This document shows, piece after piece, positions 21,738 through 29,988 of a stretch of DNA of 64,000 nucleotides. The stretch is from an uncultured Dehalococcoidia bacterium (GTDB lineage: Bacteria > Chloroflexota > Dehalococcoidia > Lucifugimonadales > UBA3495), in the NCBI GenBank assembly GCA_958296225.1, contig OY282456.1:3664768-3728767 (forward strand), in the 5' to 3' direction. The notes below the pieces were generated by a model. It saw nothing but the letters and a program-made list of their open reading frames with translations, searched no databases and was not told where the DNA came from. The translations under genes and the position numbers were made by a program. The first letter of the stretch is position 1; every line of letters starts with the position of its first letter.

Positions 21738-22712
21738 ATGTTACAGGAACACGAACAAATCGTGCTCACCGCCGACATACCGGAAGATAATCTCAAGGCC
21801 GGCGACGTTGGCACCATCGTTCACATTTATCCCAGACACGTCGCATACGAAGTAGAGTTTTTCTCGCCGGCCGGCAATACTGTTGCAGTTGCCACTGTCG
21901 AGCGGACGCAAGCCCGACCGGCTGCCCCGGCAGAGATTGAACCGCTGACGGTCCTCTACAACTACGCCACCGATGGCATCGCGGTCCTTACCCTCAACAA
22001 CCCGCAGCGGCGCAATGCCCTCTCGTCGCACACCCTGGCAGCATTGGAGGAATGGCTCGACGAAATCGCCGCTGACCCCGCCGCCCGCGTCGTCGTCATC
22101 CGTTCCGAAGGCCCCGTTTTCAGCTCCGGCCACGACCTGAACGAGTTGGTCAACGGGGATGCGGAGGACTACACCGCCGTGTTTGACGCTTGCACCCGCG
22201 TTATGGAGGCCATCCGCCTGCTGCCCAAGCCGGTCATCGCCCAGGTGCAGGGGCTGGCTACCGCCGCCGGCTGCCAGCTGGTTGCCACTTGCGATATTGC
22301 CGTGGCCGCCGATACGGCCGCCTTTGCCACGCCGGGCGTCCAGATTGGCCTGTTCTGCACCACGCCGGGCGTCGCCGTGGCCCGTTCCGTGATGCCCAAA
22401 AAGGCTATGGAAATGCTGCTGACGGGCAAGCCGATATCGGCTCAGGAAGCCATTGCGTTCGGCCTCATCAGCCGCATCGCCCCGGCCGACGAGCTGGAAA
22501 CGCAGACGATGGAACTGGCGCGGCAAATTGCGTCAGCCAGCGCGCACACGCTGGCGTTGGGCAAGGCCGCTTTCTATCAGCAGGTTGAAATGAACCGCCC
22601 CGACGCTTACCACTTCGCCGGCAAAGTGATGGTGGACAACCTGCTGGCCGACGACGCGCATGAGGGCATCTCCGCCTTTCTGGAAAAGCGCCCGCCGGTG
22701 TGGACGACCTGA
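21738..22712 (+). CDS. DUF4926 domain fused to enoyl-CoA hydratase (ECHDC3-like)
   Basis: A single 324-aa frame with two unrelated halves. Residues 1-60 are a DUF4926 domain (EHEQIVLTADIPEDNLKAGD, VGTIVHIYPRHVAYEVEFF). Residues about 70-324 are a crotonase: GIAVLTLNNPQRRNALSSHT, the oxyanion segment FSSGHDLNELV, VQGLATAAGCQLVATCDIAV and FATPGVQIGLFCTTPGVAVA, which fits ECHDC3-like hydratases. DUF4926 proteins are normally free-standing at about 60-70 aa. No start codon or SD is needed between the halves, because the frame runs straight through. The crotonase half would fit the upstream acyl-CoA dehydrogenase pathway. Confidence 0.85.
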   Translation: MLQEHEQIVLTADIPEDNLKAGDVGTIVHIYPRHVAYEVEFFSPAGNTVAVATVERTQARPAAPAEIEPLTVLYNYATDGIAVLTLNNPQRRNALSSHTLAALEEWLDEIAADPAARVVVIRSEGPVFSSGHDLNELVNGDAEDYTAVFDACTRVMEAIRLLPKPVIAQVQGLATAAGCQLVATCDIAVAADTAAFATPGVQIGLFCTTPGVAVARSVMPKKAMEMLLTGKPISAQEAIAFGLISRIAPADELETQTMELARQIASASAHTLALGKAAFYQQVEMNRPDAYHFAGKVMVDNLLADDAHEGISAFLEKRPPVWTT

Positions 22713-22767
22713 CGACACATTCAGAGGCAGCCGCCAGGGTTGCCCCCTGTACGGAAAAGAGGTAACA

Positions 22768-23286
22768 ATGGCTCTGCAAGAGTTTATCCAACAGTCTTTC
22801 GACAACAACTGGGAATGGCTGGTGCGCTACGTGGACGGGCTGACCCAGGCCGAAATCGAGTTCACCCCCAACGAGCAGTGCCATTCCATCGGGTTCATTG
22901 TCTGGCACTACGGGCGCGCGCTGGATATGTGGGTTCAGTCCCTGGCCAAGCAGGAGCCGCAGCTGTACGAACAGGGATGGGCGGAACGGCTGGGGTTCGC
23001 CCCGGAACCGATGAATGTCGGCTTCGGCTACTCCGTGGACGACCTGGCCGGCTGGGGCTGCCCCGACAAGGCGCTGCTCATGGAATACGCCGACGCCGCC
23101 CGCAACAACCTGCTGGAATTTCTGGCCCGGCACGACGACGCATCGCTGGTCAACACGACGATGACCAATCGCCGGGGCGAAACCATCGCCCTGGCCGATA
23201 TGTTCCGCCTGCTTATCTGGGAGGTCAACCAGCACGGCGGGCAGGCCGGCTACCTGCGCGGGATGCAGCGCGGCCTGAATCAATAA
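22768..23286 (+). CDS. DinB-like four-helix-bundle protein
   Basis: A 172-aa protein starting MALQEFIQQSFDNNWEWLVR. It has the DinB/DUF664 pattern of dispersed histidines: HSIGFIVWHYGRALDMW (helix 2, metal ligand His) and a final WEVNQHGGQAGYLRG (helix 4, HxGQ motif). Members are metal-dependent enzymes such as thiol transferases; the substrate here is unknown. SD GAAAAGAGG lies just before the ATG at 22768. It sits 55 bp after the hydratase gene and ends before a strong hairpin at 23308. Confidence 0.85.
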   Translation: MALQEFIQQSFDNNWEWLVRYVDGLTQAEIEFTPNEQCHSIGFIVWHYGRALDMWVQSLAKQEPQLYEQGWAERLGFAPEPMNVGFGYSVDDLAGWGCPDKALLMEYADAARNNLLEFLARHDDASLVNTTMTNRRGETIALADMFRLLIWEVNQHGGQAGYLRGMQRGLNQ

Positions 23287-23307
23287 ACATTGCGCTTGCG
23301 AACGGCG

Positions 23308-23333
23308 CCGGGGCGAGTAATTATTCGCCCCGG
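23308..23333 (+). terminator. Hairpin after the DinB-like gene
   Basis: CCGGGGCGA and TCGCCCCGG arms surround GTAATTAT and are followed by CTTTTGC. A weak rho-independent terminator is plausible. It also belongs to the GGGGCGA hairpin repeat seen at 349-374. Confidence 0.5.
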
Positions 23334-23354
23334 CTTTTGCAGAGAGGTATCAAA

Positions 23355-24539
23355 ATGCCCGCCAACACATTGCAGTATCGCTACAACCCCCTGCACCAGG
23401 ACATCATCTGCGCCGAAACCGCCATTGACGCCCTGCCCGCCGAGCTGGACAGCCTGGGCGCCAGCCGCGCCATGATTACCTGCGGCCCCACCATCTTGTC
23501 TGCCTGCAACGTTGTCCCCCGCGTGCAGGCGGCCCTCGGCTCCCGCTACGTGGGCACCTACTCCGGCGTCTTGCCCCACTCGCCCGTGGCGACGGTGGAG
23601 GACGGCGTGGCGATGGCCCAGGAGACGCAGCCCGACGTCTTTATCAGCGTCGGCGGCGGCAGCACCCACGACACTACCAAAGCGATAGCGACCCTGCTGG
23701 CCGAGGGCGGCGATATCCACGACTACGAAATCATCTTTGAACCGCCCGACAAAATTACCGTGCCGCCCACCCCGTCGCCCAAGCTGCCGATCCTCAGCGT
23801 GCCGACCACCATGGGCTGCGCCGAGTTCAGTCGCGGCGGGGGCGGCATCACCGACCACCGGCTAGGGCGCAAGCTGATTATTGCCGGCGACGGCGTAACC
23901 CACCGCGCCGTCATCCTGGACGGCCAGGCAATCGCCACCACGCCCTTGCGGATTCTGGTGTCCACGGCCATCGGCCAGCTGCGCATCGCCATTGAAACCG
24001 TCTATTCCACTGGACACAACCCCATCGGCGACGGCATGGCCTTGCACGCCATCCGCCTGCTCTTTGAGAACCTGCCCCGCTGCAAGGACGGCGACATCGA
24101 TACGCTGCTGGCCACCAAGACCGCCTGCGCCATGGCGTCGCTGGCGTCCTTTGGCGGGTTGGGCCTGAACACGGCCACTTGCCACCACGTGGGCGGGCTG
24201 TACGGCGTGCCCCACGGCGAGGCCAACGCCATCCTGCTGCCCCACACTATGCGCTACAACCTGGACGCCTGCGCCGACCGCCAGCGCCTCATCGCCGAGG
24301 CCATCGGCGTCGCCAGCGGCAGTATGACCGACGAAGAGGCCGGCCTGGCCGCCGCCGACGCCGTGGACGGCCTGTGCCGTGAGCTGGAACTGCCACGAAC
24401 ACTGCGGGAGGTGGGCGTACCCGAGGACGGGCTGGAATATATCGCCACGGCCACGCTGCACGACCGCAGCCTGAGCAGCAACCCCAAGCCGATTAGCGAC
24501 GCCGGGCCGGTAATGGAAGTGCTGCGGGCGGCTTACTGA
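23355..24539 (+). CDS. Iron-containing alcohol dehydrogenase / maleylacetate reductase-like
   Basis: A 394-aa protein of the group III alcohol dehydrogenase family. NAD binding is shown by FISVGGGSTHDTTKAIA (residues 98-114). Metal-ligand positions are seen in HNPIGDGMALHAIRLL and the NTATCHHVGGLYGVPHGEAN histidine cluster. Overall length and the PTTMGCAEFSRGGGG loop (PTTxGTGSE-like, with changes) fit the maleylacetate reductase/1,3-propanediol branch. The usual TGSE is replaced by GCAEFS, so the substrate may differ. The ATG at 23355 follows GAGAGGTATCAA. Confidence 0.88.
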   Translation: MPANTLQYRYNPLHQDIICAETAIDALPAELDSLGASRAMITCGPTILSACNVVPRVQAALGSRYVGTYSGVLPHSPVATVEDGVAMAQETQPDVFISVGGGSTHDTTKAIATLLAEGGDIHDYEIIFEPPDKITVPPTPSPKLPILSVPTTMGCAEFSRGGGGITDHRLGRKLIIAGDGVTHRAVILDGQAIATTPLRILVSTAIGQLRIAIETVYSTGHNPIGDGMALHAIRLLFENLPRCKDGDIDTLLATKTACAMASLASFGGLGLNTATCHHVGGLYGVPHGEANAILLPHTMRYNLDACADRQRLIAEAIGVASGSMTDEEAGLAAADAVDGLCRELELPRTLREVGVPEDGLEYIATATLHDRSLSSNPKPISDAGPVMEVLRAAY

Positions 24540-24559
24540 TGGCGGCGCCGGCGTCCCCC

Positions 24560-24958
24560 TTATTGTTCCGACGCGGCCAGGCTGTCCGCCGCCGTTCTGA
24601 TCAGCCGCCTTAAGTGCGCAAACCCTATGGTGAGGCGGTCGCGGAGACCCCGTTCCGTAAGGTTGCCATGATAAAAGTGGTTGTGCCGCCCGCCCTGGTT
24701 GTTAGTCAGACAATCCTGTAGGTCGGCAATGGTTAGTTCGGAATTAGCGATTCGGTTGGCGGCAGCGTTGAACCGTCTGATGTTGTTGGGCGCCATATGT
24801 TCACCGGTTCCGTGTTCCGGGTCGGCGGCGCTCACGGCGTGTACGGTAGCGCCCCAGATAATTTCACCGGCGGCGTCGCGCGACTCCGGTTCGGTGTTCA
24901 GCCGCGCTGCCAGCCGGGTCAAATACTGCGCTCTGGCAAGATGCGCGGCTCTTATCAC
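24560..24958 (-). CDS. Hypothetical HEPN-like protein
   Basis: A 132-aa protein with a GTG start overlapping the upstream stop (GTGA). It is mostly helical. Near residues 91-97 it has RHNHFYHG, which resembles the R-x(4-6)-H RNase motif of HEPN proteins, followed by helices LRDRLTIGFAHLRRLI. No clear family assignment was possible. Its coupling to another HEPN-like gene and the neighbouring PIN remnant suggests a toxin-antitoxin or defence role, which is inference. Confidence 0.55.
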   Translation of the reverse strand: MIRAAHLARAQYLTRLAARLNTEPESRDAAGEIIWGATVHAVSAADPEHGTGEHMAPNNIRRFNAAANRIANSELTIADLQDCLTNNQGGRHNHFYHGNLTERGLRDRLTIGFAHLRRLIRTAADSLAASEQ

Positions 24959-25386
24959 TGAGACACACCTTCGCCTCTAACTTCGGCCAGCATCTCGAGC
25001 AGGGCGCGTACCGGCCCCAGGAACAGCGCGTATTCATCGGGCTGCCAGTACTGTTCCGGGTCATCCAGCTGTACTTCCAACGGCGTTTCGGCGTGTTTCA
25101 GGAACGACTCAGCCACCCCGTAATACCCCATATGACGGAGCGGCGGACAGTCAGCTCCCGGCTCCGGCCAATGGTCGAGCGTGATGCCGTCCAGCGCGCG
25201 CATCAAATCCCAAATCTGTTCGGAAGTGTGGCCGGTCTTGCGTCCCATCCGCCGCGCTGCCTCGTTCACCGCCTGCATCGCAGCTTCGTAGGCCAGCCGG
25301 GCGCCATAACGCACGTCGCCAGCGGCGATGGCCGCCTCGGCCCGGTCCAGAACCTGCTTGGCGGTTAAGGAATTATGAGCAGTCAT
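24955..25386 (-). CDS. HEPN/PaREP1-like helical protein
   Basis: A 143-aa protein starting MTAHNSLTAKQVLDRAEAAI. The repeated pattern 'AIAAGDVRYGARLAYEAAMQ' then 'EAARRMGRKTGHTSEQIWDL' resembles PaREP1/HEPN-type small helical proteins. The frame continues upstream to 25680 into the PIN remnant, but the ATG at 25386 fits the domain start and has an SD-like GAGAGAG upstream. It is translationally coupled to the next gene. Confidence 0.6.
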   Translation of the reverse strand: MTAHNSLTAKQVLDRAEAAIAAGDVRYGARLAYEAAMQAVNEAARRMGRKTGHTSEQIWDLMRALDGITLDHWPEPGADCPPLRHMGYYGVAESFLKHAETPLEVQLDDPEQYWQPDEYALFLGPVRALLEMLAEVRGEGVSQ

Positions 25387-25580
25387 TCGCTCTCTCCTTT
25401 GCCGTGGACGGCCTGTGCCGCGAGCCGGAACTGCCGCGAACGCTGCGAGCAGAAAAGACTCGCGGCTTTGCGGTATAACGTCCACATTTGGGTCGGCCAG
25501 AACGGAACGCACCAGCCCGGCTGCTTCGGCGCACCAGTGCGGGCAATCCAGAACGCAGTATCGGCGAAAACAGGAGTCAC
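25383..25580 (-). pseudogene. Decayed PIN-domain toxin (VapC-like)
   Basis: The frame opens MTPVFADTAFWIARTGAPKQ, the exact N-terminal pattern of a PIN ribonuclease (first acidic residue in FADT). It then loses family similarity. A second frame picks up a later PIN segment, LVRSVLADPNVDVIPQSRES, only about 25 residues downstream. The middle of the domain, with the second acidic residue, is deleted and the rest frameshifted. The partner gene upstream overlaps by 4 nt (ATGA) and is intact, so this is a TA pair whose toxin has died. Confidence 0.7.
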
Positions 25581-26005
25581 TCCGCATCCTCGATACCATA
25601 AATATAATAGTCATGCCGGTGGGAAAGGTCGGTGGGCAGTTTGCCCCGTTCCTGCTCCGGCACATTGGCGGCGATTTCATCCATCACTTCCCAAATGGAG
25701 CGGCGGTTCGGGTTGGGCGGCGGCTTTGCCATCATCAGCAAACAGCTGTGGCCCCCGGTGATGCGCTGCAGCGCGCCGTCCGGCGCAAATTCGCCTTGCC
25801 CGCGCACCCACAGGCGCATTGTGTCATGCTGGCGCAACGCATCCGTAACCGTGCTTTCCCATTCCTTGTCGAAGTTGATCGGGATGCAGGCGCTTTTGTC
25901 GATTTGGATGTGACATTCCTGCCGGCGAACATCTACCTGGAGCATCTCTCCTTTCACGCCAATGTCGCCGGCTCCGAAATGTCTGATTTGCTGCTGGCCG
26001 TCCAC
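25577..26005 (-). CDS. Hypothetical antitoxin-like partner of the PIN remnant
   Basis: A 142-aa protein with a GTG start. It begins MDGQQQIRHFGAGDIGVKGE, has a central IPINFDKEWESTVTDALRQH helix and an Asp/Tyr-rich end (HRHDYYIYG). No DNA-binding motif is obvious. The antitoxin role is inferred only from its position and ATGA overlap with a broken PIN gene. SD GGAGGTT lies 6 nt before the GTG. Confidence 0.55.
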   Translation of the reverse strand: MDGQQQIRHFGAGDIGVKGEMLQVDVRRQECHIQIDKSACIPINFDKEWESTVTDALRQHDTMRLWVRGQGEFAPDGALQRITGGHSCLLMMAKPPPNPNRRSIWEVMDEIAANVPEQERGKLPTDLSHRHDYYIYGIEDAE

Positions 26006-26050
26006 AGGTGAACCTCCATTCGCTTGATGATAATGCCGGGCATTGCCAGC

Positions 26051-27991
26051 TTACAAGTTTTCAATCTCCACCGGCGCCACCGCATCGGCCAGCGCAAACC
26101 CGAACACCCGCGAGTAGAAGTACGCCTCGGCCTCCAGCGCGCGCTTGATATTTCCGGCGCGGCGGAAGCCGTGCTGCTCGCCGGCAAAGGGCAAATAGGC
26201 GCAGGGGATGCCTTTGCCGCGCACGGCGTCGTACATCAGCTCCGCCTGGTTGGGCGGCACAATCCGGTCCTCCAGCCCTTGCAGCAGGATGATGGGGCAG
26301 GACAGCCGGTTGGTGTGGTTGATTGGCGAGCGGCGGCGGTAGGTGTCGGCGCCCTCCGGGTAAGGGGCCACCAGCCGGTCCAGGTAGCGGGACTCGAACT
26401 TGTGCGTATCTGATGCCAGCGCTTCCAGGTCGGATATGCCGTAGTAGCTGGCGCCGGCGGCGAATATGTTGCGAAAGGTCAGCGCGGCCAGCGTGGTGTA
26501 CCCCCCCGCGCTGCCGCCCCGGATGGCCAGCCGCCGGCCGTCGGCCAGACCCTGATGCACCAGATACAGGGCTGCGTTGGCGCAATCGTCCACATCCACG
26601 ACGCCCCAGTTCCCCTTGAGCAGCTGCCGGTAGGCCCGCCCGTAGCCCACACTGCCCCCGTAGTTAACATCCACCACGGCAAAACCCCGGCTGGTCCAAA
26701 ACTGGATGGACAGATCCAGCGCGCCGGAAGCCGCCCCCGTCGGCCCGCCGTGGCTCAGCGCCAGCAGCGGCGGCAGCTCGCCCGCCGGCGCGCGGTAGGC
26801 CGGATTGCGCGGCGCATAGTAGAGAGCGTAGGCCGGCCGGCCTTCGTTGGAGGGAAACTCGACGGTTTCCGCCGGCGATATGTAGCCGGCGTTAACATTC
26901 GTAGTTGACGACATCCGCAGGGTATCCCAATAGCCGGTGTTCAAATTGACCCGCAGCAGCGACAACGGACGACGGGCATCGCCCGCCAGGGCCACCGCCG
27001 TAATCCCCGTTACGGCCAAATCGCCGCGCCCCATTTCGCCGGCCGGCACGTCCAGCGGGGTCAGCACGCCAGCGTCCGGGTCAAGCAGGTTCAGCGACCA
27101 CGCGCCCCGGCGGTTCACCGCGCATACGATGCGCCCGTCGCCGGCAAAGCCGTAGGTATGCGAGGCGAAAACCCACTGCGGCCGGCCATACTCGGCGGCG
27201 TCGGGGTAGAGCGGCTGCGGCGCGCCGGCATCGTTGCGATACAGGTTCCACCAGCCGGATGCGTCGGACACATAATGCAGGATGCCGTCGGGCGACCATT
27301 CCGGCTGATACACGGACACGTTGTCACCGCCGGCCGCGAGGACAGCCGCGCCCAGCGTCCCGTCCGCCAGCACGGGCGCCGTCCACAAGTGCGTCCCGTC
27401 CCAGGGCATATTGGGGTGATTCCAGGACAGCCAGGCCAGCGTTGCCCCGTCGGGGCTCAATCGCGGCGCGGACACGAAATCCCAGCCGGCGGCCAGCGTC
27501 GTTTGCCGGCCAATCCCGTCGGCGGGGACGGCGGCGATGGCGTTAACGATGTTATCCGGGTCGGCATGGTCTTCCCGCACGCAGATGAGGCGGTTGCGCG
27601 CGCGGTCAAGCACGGCGTCGGCGTAACGCAGGGGCGCCGGCGGCGTGATGGCCAACGGCGTATCCCCCGCCTGCTGGCGGTAAATGCGCTGGTCGTCAAA
27701 ATTGGAGAACCACACCGTGCCGCCCTCGGCCAGCCACGCCCCGCCGCCGTATTCGTGGACACGGGTGCGGGCGTTGAACGGCGGCGGGTTGACATCGGAC
27801 ACGTCGCCGCGGGGAGTGCAGCGGACGATAACGTTACGCCCGCCCTCCGCGGGCCGCGCCTCCGTCCACAGAATGGCATCCCCGTCAATGGCGACGCTGC
27901 TGATGGTGATAGACTCGGCGACGATGGCATCGGCGGTAATTGGCGAACGCCAGGAACCGTAAGGCGCGATAGTGGGGTTAGCAGTAGTCAA
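26051..27991 (-). CDS. S9 family prolyl oligopeptidase-type peptidase
   Basis: A 646-aa serine peptidase: an N-terminal beta-propeller (repeats with 'LSPDGATLAWLSW', 'PEWSPDGILHYVSD') and a C-terminal alpha/beta hydrolase domain. The catalytic Ser is in RGGSAGGYTTLAAL, Asp in LQGLEDRIVPPNQ and His in GEQHGFRRAGNI. The family is mostly cytoplasmic and cleaves peptides (dipeptidyl or acylaminoacyl type). I prefer the TTG start at 27991, which has GGAG 8 nt upstream. The ATG at 28042 lies in a palindrome and has no SD. The product would begin (f)MTTANPTIAPYGSW, as in homologues. Confidence 0.92.
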   Translation of the reverse strand: MTTANPTIAPYGSWRSPITADAIVAESITISSVAIDGDAILWTEARPAEGGRNVIVRCTPRGDVSDVNPPPFNARTRVHEYGGGAWLAEGGTVWFSNFDDQRIYRQQAGDTPLAITPPAPLRYADAVLDRARNRLICVREDHADPDNIVNAIAAVPADGIGRQTTLAAGWDFVSAPRLSPDGATLAWLSWNHPNMPWDGTHLWTAPVLADGTLGAAVLAAGGDNVSVYQPEWSPDGILHYVSDASGWWNLYRNDAGAPQPLYPDAAEYGRPQWVFASHTYGFAGDGRIVCAVNRRGAWSLNLLDPDAGVLTPLDVPAGEMGRGDLAVTGITAVALAGDARRPLSLLRVNLNTGYWDTLRMSSTTNVNAGYISPAETVEFPSNEGRPAYALYYAPRNPAYRAPAGELPPLLALSHGGPTGAASGALDLSIQFWTSRGFAVVDVNYGGSVGYGRAYRQLLKGNWGVVDVDDCANAALYLVHQGLADGRRLAIRGGSAGGYTTLAALTFRNIFAAGASYYGISDLEALASDTHKFESRYLDRLVAPYPEGADTYRRRSPINHTNRLSCPIILLQGLEDRIVPPNQAELMYDAVRGKGIPCAYLPFAGEQHGFRRAGNIKRALEAEAYFYSRVFGFALADAVAPVEIENL

Positions 27992-28021
27992 GGTGGAATC
28001 TCCGGCAGCGAATGCCTCGTG

Positions 28022-28043
28022 AATGTCAGGACAGCCTGACATT
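28022..28043. promoter_or_regulatory. Perfect palindrome upstream of the S9 peptidase
   Basis: AATGTCAGG, ACAG and CCTGACATT form 9-bp perfect arms with a 4-nt centre, about 30 bp before the preferred TTG start. It could be an operator or an mRNA hairpin. Confidence 0.4.
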
Positions 28044-28229
28044 TGGTGAGTTTAGGGAATCCGGTAAAGCGCCATCAGCAAAATCCGGTCTATCCGGCGC
28101 CTCCCGGTAAATTCTTAACTCCCGGCCTTGACTTTGAAAAGCCTTGCCCAACTACCGGGACGGATTTTCAAACCCGCCCCGGTCACCTTGCCCGCAACGC
28201 CGGGGCAACGCCCACCCCGGCGGATGCGC

Positions 28230-28649
28230 TTACCGGCTGGCGCTGGCCCCGGCCAGACGGCCAATGCCGGCCCGGGAGCAATCCTCATCCTCCTGGGCCG
28301 TGCCGCCGCTGCCGCCGACGGCCCCAATCAGCTCTCCGTCAATATAGATGGGCAGGGCGCCCTGGCCGGGCACAAACTCCCCGCGTTCCACTTCCATCAC
28401 CGCGCGCATAATCGGCGTCGTGGAGCGCTCGGTCAGGTCGCCGCTCGGCTCGCCAAAGCAGGCCGCCGCCCGCGCCTTGCCGCGCGAAACGTAGGGCGTG
28501 CGCCACGCCGAGCCGTCCATCTTGCACATCGTAATCAGGTCGCCGCGCGCGTCCACGACGGAGAAGCTGAACGCCTTGCCCAGCTCCAGGGCCGCCGCTT
28601 TGGCGCCGCCCAGCACGAGTTCCGCCTGTTCCAGTGTAATGTTCGGCAT
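28230..28649 (-). CDS. GlcG/HbpS family protein
   Basis: A 139-aa protein with the GlcG/HbpS layout: NITLEQAELVLGGAKAAALE, a central SFSVVDARGDLITMCKMDGS, RTPYVSRGKARAAACFGEP and the C-terminal GGLPI-like segment (QGALPIYIDGELIGAVGGSG). Family members bind small molecules or haem and often accompany catabolic operons; function here is unknown. The start is at 28649, after AAGGAG; the longer frame from 28670 has no SD. The 188 bp between it and the S9 gene hold only the palindrome and a dispersed short repeat. Confidence 0.88.
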   Translation of the reverse strand: MPNITLEQAELVLGGAKAAALELGKAFSFSVVDARGDLITMCKMDGSAWRTPYVSRGKARAAACFGEPSGDLTERSTTPIMRAVMEVERGEFVPGQGALPIYIDGELIGAVGGSGGTAQEDEDCSRAGIGRLAGASASR

Positions 28650-28776
28650 CGTTAAAATCTCCTTGACCAATGGTCGGACTGATTCGGGTTGAGGGCGTCA
28701 AGCCGCCTGCGCTATTATAGCAGGCGGACGGCTCCCCGCCGGGTAAGACGCCGCCAGAGGAGGCAGTCAACGCACT

Positions 28777-28902
28777 ATGCCCGGATGTTTTGGCTCTTTT
28801 AACAAAGGCTGCGGTTGCACCCTCGGCGTAATTGCCGGGCTGGTCATCGCCGCCGTCATTATCGGTCTGCTTTTTGGCAGCTGTAACGTTGCCCTTGGCT
28901 GA
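28777..28902 (+). CDS. 41-aa Cys/Gly-rich single-span membrane peptide
   Basis: A small frame below usual size limits. It opens MPGCFGSFNKGCGCTLGVIA, continues with a hydrophobic helix (GLVIAAVIIGLLFG) and ends SCNVALG. AGAGGAGG lies 10-15 nt before the ATG. A GCCTGC/GCAGGC hairpin containing TATTAT lies upstream (about 28707-28727) and may mark the promoter. The four cysteines and single span suggest a small membrane or lipid-associated peptide of unknown role. Confidence 0.5.
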   Translation: MPGCFGSFNKGCGCTLGVIAGLVIAAVIIGLLFGSCNVALG

Positions 28903-28946
28903 CCCCTTTCGCCGGTACTTTCAAGGGTACTTTCAGGAGCGCCGCA

Positions 28947-29891
28947 ATGCAATTCGGATTCTACCTGCCCAACCACGGCCCGAACGCCCAGCCCGGCCCG
29001 CTGGCCCAAATCGCCCAAGCCGGCGACCGCCTCGGCTTCTACTGCATGGTCGCCGGCGACCACGTGCTCGTGCCTGACCGCATTGATTCGCCATATCCCT
29101 ACACCGTCGGCGGCGAGTTCCCCACCGGCGAGAGCGGCGAGTACTTCGAGCAACTGACCCTGCTGACCTACCTGGCCGGCGTTACCGAAAACATCCGCAT
29201 AGTGCCCAGCGTGATGATTGTGCCCTACCGCCCGCCCATCCTGGCCGCCAAGATTCTGGCGACGCTGGACGTGCTGTCGCAGGGCCGCCTGATTCTCGGC
29301 GTCGGCGTGGGCTGGATGGAAGAGGAGTTCGAGGCGCTGAGCGCGCCCCCCTTCGCCGCGCGCGGCGCCGTTACCGACGAATACCTGCGCGCCTACAAAG
29401 AGCTGTGGACCAGCCCCAACCCGGAGTTCGACGGCCAGTACGTCCGGTTCTCCGGCATCCGGTTCCTGCCCCAGCCGGTGCAAAAGCCGCACCCGCCCAT
29501 CTGGGTCGGCGGCCAGAGCCGGCCGGCCATCCGCCGCGCCGCCACCATCGGCGACGGCTGGCATCCCGTAGGAACCATCCCGGCGGCCACGCTGGAGCCG
29601 GAGGAACTGGCCGGCGACCTGGCAACGCTCAACCGCTTCGCCGCGCAGGCCGGCCGCGACCCGGCCGCAATCCAGGTCTCCATGAAAGCCCCCCTCTACG
29701 ACCCGGCTGCCATGCAAACCGGCCCCCGCCGCCGGTTCTCCGGCTCCGCCGACGCCATTCTGGAGGATGTGCATACCTACTCCGAAACGGGCGTCTCCCA
29801 CATCATCTTTGACATTCGGGGCAATGACTTGAACCGGACGCTGGAGCGGCTGGACTGGTTCGCCGGCGATGTAATGCGATACGCTGAATAA
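28947..29891 (+). CDS. LLM class F420-dependent oxidoreductase
   Basis: A 314-aa luciferase-like monooxygenase fold protein. Typical blocks are MQFGFYLPNHGP at the start, GDRLGFYCMVAGDHVLVP, the PYRPPILAAKILATLDVLSQ stretch, RLILGVGVGWMEEEFEA and KPHPPIWVGGQSRPAIRRAA. These are characteristic of the TIGR03619-like F420-dependent group, although FMN use cannot be excluded. The substrate is unknown. A GGAG SD is present 10 nt upstream. A TATAAT at 29932 lies just beyond its stop and probably serves the next gene. Confidence 0.93.
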   Translation: MQFGFYLPNHGPNAQPGPLAQIAQAGDRLGFYCMVAGDHVLVPDRIDSPYPYTVGGEFPTGESGEYFEQLTLLTYLAGVTENIRIVPSVMIVPYRPPILAAKILATLDVLSQGRLILGVGVGWMEEEFEALSAPPFAARGAVTDEYLRAYKELWTSPNPEFDGQYVRFSGIRFLPQPVQKPHPPIWVGGQSRPAIRRAATIGDGWHPVGTIPAATLEPEELAGDLATLNRFAAQAGRDPAAIQVSMKAPLYDPAAMQTGPRRRFSGSADAILEDVHTYSETGVSHIIFDIRGNDLNRTLERLDWFAGDVMRYAE

Positions 29892-29988
29892 CGCGGCCGG
29901 CTGGCAAGGGAACCGGTCGCCGGCGCTGTGCTATAATCTGCCCAGACCAGCCAGCCGCCACCTTACCTGACCTGAGGAGGACACTGCT

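Noticed and set aside
22740-23354. N-terminal extension of the alcohol dehydrogenase frame
   Set aside because: It overlaps the DinB-like gene in another frame and crosses a hairpin; family similarity starts at ATG 23355.
27158-28039. 293-aa plus-strand frame
   Set aside because: It is antisense to the S9 peptidase propeller and has no domain.
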